DNA of 64,000 nucleotides, from positions 7,501-71,500 of the forward strand of contig NW_027435929.1 in assembly GCF_964199755.1 (NCBI RefSeq). Direction: 5' to 3'. Every line of letters begins with the position of its first letter. Positions within the stretch are counted from its first letter, which is position 1. The translations under genes were made by a program, and so were the position numbers. Under the pieces are notes generated by a model that did not search any database, was not told the DNA's origin, and worked only from the letters and a program-made list of their open reading frames with translations. The stretch comes from Larus michahellis (taxonomy: Eukaryota; Chordata; Aves; Charadriiformes; Laridae). This document shows, one piece after another, positions 23,490 through 34,628 of the stretch.

Positions 23490-24160
23490 ATGCAGTTGTG
23501 GCAGGCGCAGTGATAAAATTCACTCCTGAGAGAGAGGTAGAGAAACATTTACAAACGTTAACAGCAGTGATTCAACAAAGGTAGCAGCGCATGTGATGGC
23601 ACTTTGCCAGATTCCATCGCCACATACCCCAGATTATTTACTGCTTACGGGCCAGGGTCAGACGAGCTGTCAGGGAGACCCTCCCCGTTGAGTCACAAGG
23701 CTTGGAAAGGACCCCCTTGCTTTCTAAACTCCTTCTCCGAGAGGAGTCTAGCTGCGGCTGGATCCCATCCTTGCCCCGGACTTGCGCAACGGTTTACCTC
23801 TTAAAGGATCATATCTGCGTGATCAAACCCTTTATATCGCTCAGCTAAGATTGCTAAGTCTGGCATGCTAGTCACTTACCCAGAATCTGTTGCGGCAAGG
23901 CATGTCTCAGCCTCGAAGAGCAGAACCTTAAGTGAGTGTCCCCGGGAAATGATGGCGAATAGGCTGCTGCCTTGCAAGAAAGCTCCAAGGGCTCTTGGTC
24001 TGTCCGCTAGTTATACAGTAAGCTAACTGACTTACAGTGTTTTGACTCTGTTGCCAGCCCTCACCAAAAGTTCAAATGCCACTCATAGCGACTCCTGCTG
24101 GTCGTTTTAGCTTAAGCAGCGGCCTGGGCGAAAAAGGGGGATGACATCGCAACAGCGGTC
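23490..24160. repeat. block C, copy 3
   Basis: Same landmarks as copies 1 and 2, somewhat shorter in its right half. Minus-strand GTAAGTGAC lies at 23871-23879. The terminal purine tract is only about 20 bp ('gggcgaaaaaggggg'). Confidence 0.87.
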
Positions 24161-26654
24161 AAATACAGAACAACCGGTTAAAAATTGCACAATACAGTGC
24201 CAGACGGTCTAAAATAACTGGCAAGACAATGACAGAGCAATACAGTGCAAGATCGAACCTTACACAGGGCAGTACAAGGTAACATACAATCAAATGCAGA
24301 ACAGACAATGAAAGAATTGACGGTACAGTGCCATACAATGGTAGAATATATCAGATGTCAGTCACCACAACGACAGAGCAATACAAGGCAAGACGTAACG
24401 CGATATGGGGCCCTACCAGGCGATACAGTCAAAGATACAACAACCCATGAAAGAATTCACAATACAGCGCGGTCCTAGGACAGAACGTGTAAAATGACCA
24501 TCGAGACAATGACAGGGCAATACGATGCAAGATGCAGCACCATACCAGGTGGTAACAAGGCACCATGCAGCCAAATGAAGAACAACCGATTAAAAAACCC
24601 AGCATACCTTCAACTGTAATACCAGAAAAGATCAGAAGGCAGTCAAGACAATGACAGCACACTGTAATGCGAGAAGTAACACAATACAGGGCACTACAAG
24701 GCATTACACAGTCAAATAAAGAAGAACCGATTAAAAAACACAATACAGTGTGGTGCGAAGCCAGAGTAGATCAGAATGCAGTTGAGACTAAAATGGGGCA
24801 ATATAATGCGAGATGTTACACAACACAGGGCGGTACGAGGCATTAGAAAGCCAAATGAAGGACAACCAATTAAAAAAACCCACAGTACAATGTGGTACGA
24901 GGCCCAAACAGATCAGAAGGCAGTCAAGGCTATGACGGGGCAATATAATGCAAGACGTAACACAATAGAGGGCGGTACAAGGCATTACACAGTCAAAGAA
25001 CAACCGATTAAAAAAAAACACGCAATGCGGTGTGGTACAATGCCAGAATAGATCACATAGCAGTCAAGAGCGTGACGGGGCAACACGATGCAAAACCGAT
25101 ACTGAGCCAGGCGGAGCAATACTATTTCAAATATACAAGAATATAACACAGAACCGAATTCTTAAGCGTACGACGCAAGACCATCTCAAATGGCAGTCGA
25201 GGAAATTACTGAGCGACGTAATGCAAAAACAACACGTTGCCCGGCAATGTAATACGTGGTCAGATACAAAACAATCCGTTCCAGAAACAACATATCGAAC
25301 AGTACAACTCCACGGTCTCAGATGGCAGTCAAGATATATGCAGAGCAATACCATGCAAGACGTAACACGATACAGGGCAATACGATAGATACATAGGGTA
25401 ACTTAAGAACGATGAATCAAAAAACCTGCAATACAGCGATTACAATGGCAGATGGCCCGAGATGGCAGTCGAGACGATTACAGGGCAATACAACACAAGA
25501 CAAAACACGATACGGGGCGGTACCCTGCAAAACCATCCCAGACGGCCATCGGGGAAATTACAGAGCGATATAACGCAAAAACAATGCCCTGCCCGACAAC
25601 ACAATATATGGTCACGTACAAAACAATCCGTTAAAGAAACAACATACGGAACAATACCGTGCGAGATGGTTTCAGATGGCGATTAAGGAAAATACAGAGT
25701 GATGTGATGCAAAACCGAAATAGCACCAAACAATGTAATACAATTTCAAATACCCAGCCTTCAAATACACAACAAAATACTTAAGGATACAATGCCAGAG
25801 TGTCTCACATGACAGTCAAAACAGTGACAGACTGAAACGATTTGAGACGTACCGTGATACAGGGCAGAACAATGCAATACGTGGTCAAAGGAAGAACAAC
25901 CGAATAAAAAAAAATCCTTAGTACCATGCAGAATGACGACAGAATATATCGGACAGCTGTCAAGACAATGACAAAGCCGTAGGCTGCAAAACCAAAACAC
26001 GGCCAGGCGACGCAATAGAGGTTCAAATACACAACCGTGCGATTCAAAACAAAATATGGAAGGCTACCATGCCTGATCATCTCAGATGGCAGTCAAGACA
26101 ATGACTAAGCGATACGACACAAAACCGAGATACAGGCAGCCAAAGTGATACAATTTAAAGTACAGACTGATGGAAAGCCATGCAAAATACAGAACTATAC
26201 GATGCAACGCAGTCTGACATGCCGGTCAAGACAAGTACGGGGCGCTACAATGCAAGACCGATACAGAGCCAGGCAATGCAATACTATTTCAAATACACAA
26301 TACAACACAAAGCAAAAAATACATAAGCATACAATGCAAGACAGTCTCAGACAGCAGTCAAGACAGTTACAGAGCAACGCAACTCAAAACCAACACAGAG
26401 CCCGGCAACGCAATACAGTCAGATGCAGAACAATCCATCAAAGTAACAACATGGCAAACGGTACAACATGACAGTCTCAGATGGCTGTCAAAACGATGAC
26501 CGAGCAATACAGCGCAAGACATAAAGGAATACAGGCGTTACCATGCTAGACCGTCTGAGACTGCAGACGAGAACACTACAGAGCAATACAATTCCAGGCT
26601 AAACACAATACAAGGCAGTGCAATGCGAGATAGTGTCACACACGGTCAGGACAA
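24161..26654. repeat. ~140-bp satellite, block 5
   Basis: Satellite monomers continue. From about 25.0 kb a divergent subfamily appears ('acaaaacaatccgtt', 'gaaattacagagcgat', 'gcaaaaccgat'). Confidence 0.85.
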
Positions 26655-26860
26655 TTACGGCTCCGCTTACGTGCTCAAAGGGCACCGCTCCTGGAAAGCC
26701 TGGGGCGCTACGCTAACTTTTAAATGCCTTGCTGCTATTTCCAACCCTGTCCCGTCCCCTCCCCAAGGAAGCTCCGCTGCTGGTACCTCAACTTCGCTGA
26801 GGGCCAGGACTCTGGAGCCCTGCTGAACAAAAAAAAAAAAAAGAGTTACCATATATCAAA
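26655..26860 (+). other. junction segment ending in an A-tract
   Basis: About 170 bp of non-satellite sequence ends in a run of about 14 A near 26828-26841. It sits at the border between the satellite and the macrosatellite. It could be a retroposed RNA fragment, but I see no target-site duplication and do not recognise the source. Confidence 0.35.
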
Positions 26861-27639
26861 TCGATTCATCCTGGAGTCACTGGGTTTCCTCTTCATCATC
26901 TGCAAAAACAAACAATGGAACCCCAATTTGCACAAAATGGTGCCATCAGGCACCATCGCATCCGTCAACACTAAGTTGTACTGCAATATCCCCCGCATCA
27001 TATGTGCCGTACCCTTCTGCTCACCTGCTCCTCATGGATTCCGGATTCGGACTTTGTGGCACTCTCTGGTTCTGGCACCTAAAACACCTAAGACACACAA
27101 TATTACTGTTGAGCTTACGGGAAACCACCACCCCCATGCACTACCTCTCTACTACCCAGCTCACCTCCAACACTCGTCCGGCTCCGGATGCCTGTGGCGC
27201 CTGCAAAACCAAAGACAAACACTCCACTGAGCTGCAATGTAGTACTGGGCTATTAGACACCAACATGTCCACAACCGCCTCACTTGCTGGGACTACTCAG
27301 TGGGCGTGCAGCATCACCCCTCTGACCCTGCGTGTCACACCAACCAAAGAAACACATGCTGAGATACCGCTCGAAACCCTACAAATTCCCATCTCCCGCT
27401 CCCTCACCTTGCCCACCCATCCCCCCGAGGCGTGCAACCTGAAGGCTTGCAAACTGCCTGTAAAACCCAACCGACATGGGTTGCTTAAAACTTGAAAGTT
27501 GCTCCCTCTGAGGAAGATGTGATACTTCAGCCCACCTGCCGCTGCTGACCTTGACTGACTCATCCCCATCCCCACATCCCATGTCATTCATTGCTTCAAA
27601 ACTTCAAATTGAAAAGAACCAATACATACAGTACTCAAA
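26861..27639. repeat. divergent partial macrosatellite copy
   Basis: 'ggagtcactgggtttcctc' with 'catctgcaaaaa' resembles the 'cagtcaccgggttcctcctc' segment of unit A at about 28.9 kb. 'ctcacctccaacactcgtccggctcc' resembles part of unit C at about 36.25 kb. The rest is too diverged to align by eye. No gene is recognised. Confidence 0.45.
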
Positions 27640-29477
27640 GCCACATCTTCTCTCTAATACCATGTGCTGACTCACCTTCTTACATTGCTCTCCTCTTCTA
27701 CACTGCCCTGCCAAGCTTGTCCTGTTGCTTCTGTAAGAATGACATTAGAGAAATCACCCTGAGGCAGAGCAATAGAGTCATAACAACAAAAAGTCTTGCA
27801 CCTTTTCACAAATACCATCTAAGGTCCAAATACAACCGTACACAAAGAAAGTTACAAAAAAAAAATCCGCACCAAAACCAGCCATACCCTCTTCCACATG
27901 AACTCTTCTTCACTACTGCTGTATTGCCTTTCCAACATGCCTCTGCTCTTTCCAAAGAAAACAGAAGAGGTATCTACACAGCCTCCTGATGGCTACCCTG
28001 AGATAACTCTAACACCTTTGCCCCGATCTACATAGATTCATGTACTACATATAGACTCTCCACATGACTCCGCCCACCCTGGACGCTACGCACCCAGGCA
28101 GGGCGGCCCCGAGCCAAACACTCACAGATACAGACAGACACTACACAGAACGCTACGAACGACGCGCCTCAAAGATGAGAGAAAAATCTCAGCAAGAAAG
28201 ATGATATGGGGACCAAAGTCACCATCGTGCAAGAAAATCTGTGGGATTGTGATGATGATGTCAACATGAAGACGCTCTACGGAACCCCCTGAAACAAACT
28301 GTAGAACGTGATGGTACGTAATAAGAATGGACTGTTGAGCCCGCTAAGATGGACGTGCAGGAAGCCTGCCTTCAAGACCTAAGAACGTAACGACGCAGGG
28401 AAGGAGTCCCAGTCGTGGAAGTGGGCCGTCTGGAAACGTCCGAGACAAGACCGATGCACGCTTTAAGATGCTAACGCAAGAAGAGCGGCAGCCGAATGAT
28501 GCTACGCCCACAGGCCCGAGGGTTTGAGACCCTAAGGATGATGCCTGGGGCCCCACATCATTCTCCTGGAGCTCAAAGATGACCGCGAGACCCAAGAAAG
28601 GGCTAAGATACACAACACAGACCACATGAACGACATGACAACATGCACAGGCTAGAACTGCCCTGCCCGGGACGCGCTAGCGTCACACTGAACAGCAAGC
28701 AACATCCTTTTCCTTCCCAAATATGTGCCCCGACTGTGCCCCGGGACAGCCCTCGCCACTACGCTAACATTAAAGACCCCATTTTTCAATTGTCCACCTC
28801 GGCCCCTCTCCGGCACCTGACTGTCAACTTAGCTTTTGGAGGGCCAGGCATCTGAATCCTTCTTCGATGCGGTCCGCAAAAACCAGCCACCCGATACATT
28901 TCCGCAGTCACCGGGTTCCTCCTCTTCCTCTGCAAAAGGAAAAGAAAAAATAATCCCAGAGGCAGCCACAGTACCAGCAATAAGCATCCTGAGAGGAGAT
29001 GCCAACCTCTTCCACAACACGCTCTGCCTCACGAACGCCGTGGCATTCTGCTTGCCCGCTCCGCGCCTATTCCGGAGTCCGAGGCTGCAGTGATAGTTAT
29101 TCACAGCACCTAAGTGACCAAGAAACACAACATTACCACTTCGCTTCTGCCAAACCGCCACACCATCAACTCCTATCTTCTGTCTTCCCACGGACTCCGG
29201 GCTCTGCTGCAGACCCAAAGAGTCAGAAAAGCCCTGACCCGACCTACACCAGGGGCCTGCTGCAAGCTGCAAAGGCTCCAGGGACATGGCAGTACCCTGT
29301 GTACTGTGGGGGAAAGTGAACAGGCGCCCCACAGCCTCAAAGAGGTTATACCTTACGGACCTGCTGCTTTCCTGTGAAATGTGAGAACTCCATCTACGAC
29401 TGCAGACAAGATGCTCACCTGGTCCCTGCGTAGTAATCTCATCTACCCAATTTAGAAAAATTCTATTGGTGTCTTAC

Positions 29478-29569
29478 CTGGGATACCGCAAAGCCAGTGG
29501 AAAAAAAAAACCTCCCCAAGGAAGGTCCATCTTCAATACACTCAGGGATTCCAGGAAAATACGCCGTGC
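29478..29569 (-). other. exon-like segment, unit A (92 nt)
   Basis: On the minus strand this segment is preceded by a pyrimidine-rich acceptor ending 'cttttccag' and followed by the donor 'cccag/gtaagac'. The same two sites exist in units B and C. The segment lengths (92, 88 and 87 nt) do not keep a frame, which argues for a noncoding transcript or a decayed gene. Confidence 0.4.
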
Positions 29570-29857
29570 CTGGAAAAGAGAAAACTATACCCTTAAACCA
29601 TCTCGCTGCCCCTGAAACACTCATTACAACAGGACTGACCTGAAAAAACACAAGGAAGAGAAGCAGCATACAACACCCCTCTCTACTATACATGCTACCA
29701 AACCTCACCTGGTCCTTCAGGTAGTACCACCTCCAACTTCTTATCTCTGCCCCAGTAGCTGAGCCGCCTCCAAAGACAGGAGCAACGGAAGGACCGGCAG
29801 AGCTGTGACCCTGGAGAAACTGGGCAGCAGAATAAGCTGCCCCAGCAGAAGCTGTGG

Positions 29858-29880
29858 GTTATATACCCCAAGCCCCGCCC
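29858..29880 (-). promoter_or_regulatory. TATA box and GC box, unit A
   Basis: The minus strand reads gggcggggct, a short gap, then ggtatataac. A donor-like 'ccag/gtgagg' lies about 150 bp downstream (29709/29708). This combination looks like a compact Pol II core promoter with a first exon. Transcription is not shown by sequence. Confidence 0.5.
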
Positions 29881-30439
29881 AGCACCCTTCCCACCAGCAC
29901 CTGGGAAAGGGGCCAGGCTGACCTCCACAAGGCATAGAGCCTGCCAGAGGAGCGGCCTTTTCTCACAGGCCTGAAAATTACAGCATGCAAAACACCAAAA
30001 CAGAGAAAGCGACCCTTAAAGGAAGTGACAACACGTGCTCTTTTATTACCACTACGTCAATTGTGTCAGCAACGGGGCCCAGTAGGTACGTAAACTTAAA
30101 CAAACTTTTTCAGGACATAGAAAGAAAGAGAAAGACATCTGCCTAACCTCCGTAGGCAAGTAGATCATTAAGCCCGATAAACATGTTTTTAAAAGAAAAC
30201 ACCATGTCTTCCGATTCCTTGTAAGAGAAAACCCACAATGTTAGCGGGGTCACACGTCACTTCTAGCAAGACTCCGCATATTACCCGACTTCTGCCAGAA
30301 CCACGTTCTGAACAGGACTGACGGACAGAGTGCAAGCAGAGGCTTGTGCGCCGCCTGTAATACAGCGGGTGAGAAAGCCAATGCTCTAGGCTACAGTTCT
30401 CCTTGGCCGAGTCCGCTCCGGTGCCCTAACCATCGTTGC

Positions 30440-31202
30440 TGTCGTAGCTCAGGCTGGGCATTAAACCAAGTGACAGATGCTCTCTTTTACCTTCTCTCCT
30501 GAGGAAGGAAAGAACGTGAGGGAGACTTAGGAACTGAAAGAGAAACTGAACTCTTTCATAATGAAATATAAACAGAAAAGTTCTACCGAGGAGAGACAAC
30601 AATAACAGGAAAAAATAAAATAGATAAAATATACACACAAGCTGGTATCAGGTTCCCAGGATGACCATCGCTTCACCAGCAGGCATGGGCAAAGTCCGAG
30701 ACTGGACACGGCAATGGATTGGAACCGGATTCTGGATCTGGTTGCATAAATGCACGGATTGGGATCAAACCCTGTCAGACAGAGGAGTCCTCGGACGCCA
30801 GCCGCTGAAGGAAAGGTACCGACCCCTTCGATCCCTCTGCTTTTATACTGAGCGTGATAATGATGGGATGCAATACCCCATCAGCCAGATTCGGGTCACC
30901 GGTCCCATCTACTCTTCACTGTGGCTGCGACCCCTCTATGCTTTTCTGCTTCCGACCCTCCAACGGGGAATATATAAAAGTGAGCTGAGCTGCACTGTTA
31001 CAGCAATAATTATAAGCAAGAGCCTCTCCGCACAGCATCCCTTCGCATTAAGTGTAAATACAAGGTCTTGGCTCTCTGAAGGCAGATACTACCTGAAAAA
31101 TACGCCATTATCTTCATAGAGTTCAGTTCGTTGGGAGAGACTAACCTGAAAAGTAAAGTGACTGAAAACAACACTGGTTCTCTTGTACCTCAGACCGACA
31201 CA
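30440..31202 (-). mobile_element. ERVL-like LTR, unit A
   Basis: The + strand begins 'tgtcgtagctcaggctggg' and passes 'ttttatactgagcgtgat' and 'gggatgcaatacccc', matching the layout of the common avian ERVL-type LTR family (begins tgtcgtggttt, middle 'gctgagcatgac'). On the minus strand TATAAAAG lies at 30847-30840, as in that family. It is degenerate but full length at ~760 bp. On the + strand TATATAAAAG is also present at 30971-30980. Confidence 0.7.
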
Positions 31203-32894
31203 TGGCTACGTAATCTCATATGCGCATTAAAAAAGAAGTGGCCAAATGTATTTATGGAGCCACAGGTCACATCTTCCCTTTATTACCTCGTGCCAAGCCA
31301 CCTTTGTACCGCACTCCTGTTGGGTCGGCTCCCCTGCATCGCCCTGTCCATCTCATCTCTCTGCATCTGAAAAAAACCACCAATAATATCAAACATTACC
31401 CTGACGCAGAGCAGTAGCTTAATTCCAAAGGTCTTGTTTCTACTTAGGAACCCTGTTCACCTAAGTCCAACTAAGTACACCTAAGTCCAAGTGCCATCCA
31501 AAAAAAAAAAAGTAAGCCCGCAACAATTACACCCCACAGAAAGCAGCCTTACTGTCTTTGAGATACTGTCTCCTTCGCTAACCGTGAACACCCTCTCCAA
31601 ATTAGCTCCGCTTATGCCAGCACCCACTAATGAAACACCCAGCCACACAGCCTCCCGAGAGTTAATCGATTCGAGACGACTACGCAAACTTTGCCTGGGT
31701 CTAGACAGATCCTCATATTCACTAGAGTCTCATCCTGATTCTGCCTACCGTGGACACTACGCACCTGGGCAGGGCCACCCCAAGCCAAACACACACACAG
31801 TCATCGACCAACACTGTTAAGAACACCATGAAAGACACGCCTGAAAAGACGAGAGAAAACTCTCAGGAAGAAGAATGACACCGGGACCAAAGTCACCATC
31901 GGGCAAGAAGGCCTGCGGGACTGTGGTGGTGATGACGTGAAGAGGCTCTACGGAACCCCCTGAAACAAAGCGTAGAACTTCACAGTCCCTGATGAGAAGG
32001 GATTGTCGAGCCCGACAAGATGTATGTGCAGGAAGCCTGGCTTCAAGACCTAAGAACGTAACGATGCAGGGAAGAAGTCCCAGTCGCGGAAGTGGGCCAT
32101 CCGGAAGCTTCCAAGACACAAGGCCGATGCACGCCTAAAGCTTCTAACGCAAGAAGAGCGGCAGCCGAATGGTGCTATGCCCACGGATCCGAGCATTCGA
32201 GACCCTAAGGACGATGCCCGAGTCCTCACGCCATGCTCGTTGAGCTTAAAGATGACCTCGAGACCCGAGAAAGGGCTAAGATGCAGAACACAGACCACAC
32301 AAGTGACACGACAACACACACAGGCTGAAACTGCCCTGCCCGGGACGTGCTAGCATCACACTGAACAGTAAGCCACATGCTTCACCTTCCCAAAGGAGAC
32401 TGTGCCCCGGGACAGCCCTCGCCACTACGCTAACATCAAAGACCCCATTTTGCAATTGTCCACCTCGGCCCCTCTCTGGCGCCTGACTATCTACTTAACT
32501 TTTGGAGGCCCGGGTGGCATCCAAATCCATCCTTGATGCAGTCCACAAAAACCAGCCACCCGATGCACTCCTGTGGTCACCAGCTTCCTCCTCTTCCTCT
32601 GCAAAAGGAAGAGAAAAAAATAATCCCAAAAGCAGCCACAGCACCAGCCATACGCAGCCTGACAGGAGATGCCTCCTCCACAACACCATCACCCTCCTGA
32701 ATGCCGTACCCTGCACGCTGTGGGGAAAGGCGGCGAGCCGTCCCACACCCTGAAAGACATTATACCTTACGTCCCTCTTCCTTTCCTGAGAAATCCGAAA
32801 ACTCCATCTACGGCCGCAGACAAGATTCTCACCCAGTCCCTGCGAAGTGATCTCATCATCTGCCCGATTGAGACAAATTCCATTGGCGTCTTAC

Positions 32895-32982
32895 CTGGGA
32901 TACAGCAAAACCAGTGAAAAAGAGAAACCAAATAAAGTTCAGTCTTCAATACAGTCAGGGATTCCAGGAAAATACACCGCAT
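32895..32982 (-). other. exon-like segment, unit B (88 nt)
   Basis: Acceptor 'ctttattccag' and donor 'cccag/gtaagac' are kept at the positions equivalent to unit A. The reading frame is shifted relative to A. Confidence 0.38.
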
Positions 32983-33873
32983 CTGGAATAAAGAAAGCCA
33001 TACTGTTAAACCATCCCACCGCCTCTGAACACTCATTACAACGTGACTGACCTGAAAACCTACAAGGAAGAGAAGCAGCATACAACACCACTCTCTACTA
33101 TACACACTACCAAACCTCACCTGGTCCTGAAAGTCTTACCATCTCCAACTTCATACCTCCGATTCTCTAAATGGGATAACATCTCCGCCCCAGGAGCTGA
33201 GCCGCCTCCAAAGCTGCAATCGACGGAAGGACCGGCATAGCTCTGACCCTGGAGAAGCCCGGCGGCAGAATGAGCTTCCCCAGCAGAGGCCCTGGTTCCT
33301 GTACCCTGGGCCCCGCCCACCCCCCTTCCCACCATCACTGAGGAAAGGGGTCAGGCCCACCGCCAGAAGGCATAAAGTCTGCCAGAGGAGTGGCTGCTCC
33401 TTTTCTCACGTGCTTGACGATTACAGCATGCAAAACACCAAAACGGAGAAAGCAGCCCTTACAGGAAATGGCAATACATGCTCTTTTACTACAGCTACAT
33501 CACTTGTGTCAGCAATGGGACCGGCTAGAGAAGTAAACTTAATTAAACTTTTGCAGGGCGTAGATAGAGATACATGTCATGCTAACCTACACAGGAAAGT
33601 AGATCATTAAGCGCAATAACAATATTTTTTATCAAGACTCAACATGCTTTAGATTACTCGTAAAAGAAACCCCACAGTGGGTCATACAGCACTTCTAACG
33701 AGACCACGCATATTACCCAACTTCTGCCAGAACTGTATTCTGGATAGGACCAACAGTCAGATTGCAAGCAGAGGCTTGTACGCTGCCTGTAATACAGCGG
33801 CTGAGAAAGAACTGATGCTTTGGGCCGCCGCTCTCCTCGGCTGAGTCCACTCTGGTACCCTAACCGTCGTTGC

Positions 33874-34628
33874 TGTTGCAGTTTAGGTTGGGCATTAAAA
33901 CAAGCAACAGATGCTCCCTTTTAACTTCTCTCCCGAGGGAGGAAAGAATGAGAGGCATTTATCGATTGAAAAAGGAGCTAAGCTGTAAGGAAATATTAAC
34001 AGAAAAATAATACCAACAAAAGACAACAGTAACAAGAAAACAAGGAAATATATACAACATATACACAACACGGTATCAAGCTCCCAGGGTGACCATCGCT
34101 TCACTGGCAGGCACAGGGAAAGTCCGAGACTGGAGTCAGCAACGGATGGAAACTGGAGTCCGGGTCTGGTGGCGCAAACACATGAATCGGGATGAAAGGA
34201 TGACAAATGGACAGAGAAGTCCTCGGACGCCGGGCGTTGAAGGAAAGGTACCAACCCCTTCGATCCCTCTAGCTTTTATACTGAGCACGATGAGGATGGG
34301 ATGGAATACCCCGTCAGTCGGATTCGCGTCACCGGTCCTGCCTGCTCTTCAGCATGGGTGCAACCCCTCTACGCTCTTGCACTTCCGACCCTCCAACATG
34401 GTGTGCACAGTTACCTAACAGAGGTTGTTACAGCAATAAGTATAAGCAAGAACCTCTCCGCATAGCATCCCTGGGCATTAAGTGTAAATATAAGGTCTTA
34501 GCACTTTGGAAGCTGATACTACCTGAAAAATACATCATTATCTTCAGAGAGTTCAGTTAGAAGAGATTTACCTGAAAATTAAAATTACTGAAAGGAAAAC
34601 TGGCTCTGTTGTACCTCAGACCAGCACA
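33874..34628 (-). mobile_element. ERVL-like LTR, unit B
   Basis: The + strand begins 'tgttgcagtttaggttggg', contains 'cttttatactgagcacgatg' with 'gggatggaatacccc', and ends 'cctcagaccagcaca'. The minus-strand TATAAAAG is at 34280-34273. This is the best match in the window to the avian ERVL-type LTR. Confidence 0.75.

Larger units (their letters stand above)
27640..31258 (-). repeat. macrosatellite unit A (~3.6 kb)
   Basis: This is the first full unit of a tandem array. Shared landmarks across units are the 'gagagaaaactctcagcaag'-type motif (28174, 31848, 35268, 39191), 'aactgccctgcccgggac' (28648, 32322, 35733, 39661), a promoter-like block and an LTR. The spacing between units is 3674, 3420 and 3923 bp. 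In minus orientation the order is LTR (31202 to 30440), TATA/GC-box block (29880), exon-like segments with splice signals (29.7-29.4 kb), then a long stretch without a shared reading frame. Open frames in one unit are shifted in the next, so I call no protein. Confidence 0.85.

Noticed and set aside
28829..29332. Minus-strand frame of 167 codons with an acidic stretch in macrosatellite unit A
   Set aside because: Units B and C have the same DNA with shifted frames and stops, so a protein is not conserved. It is treated as part of a noncoding repeat.
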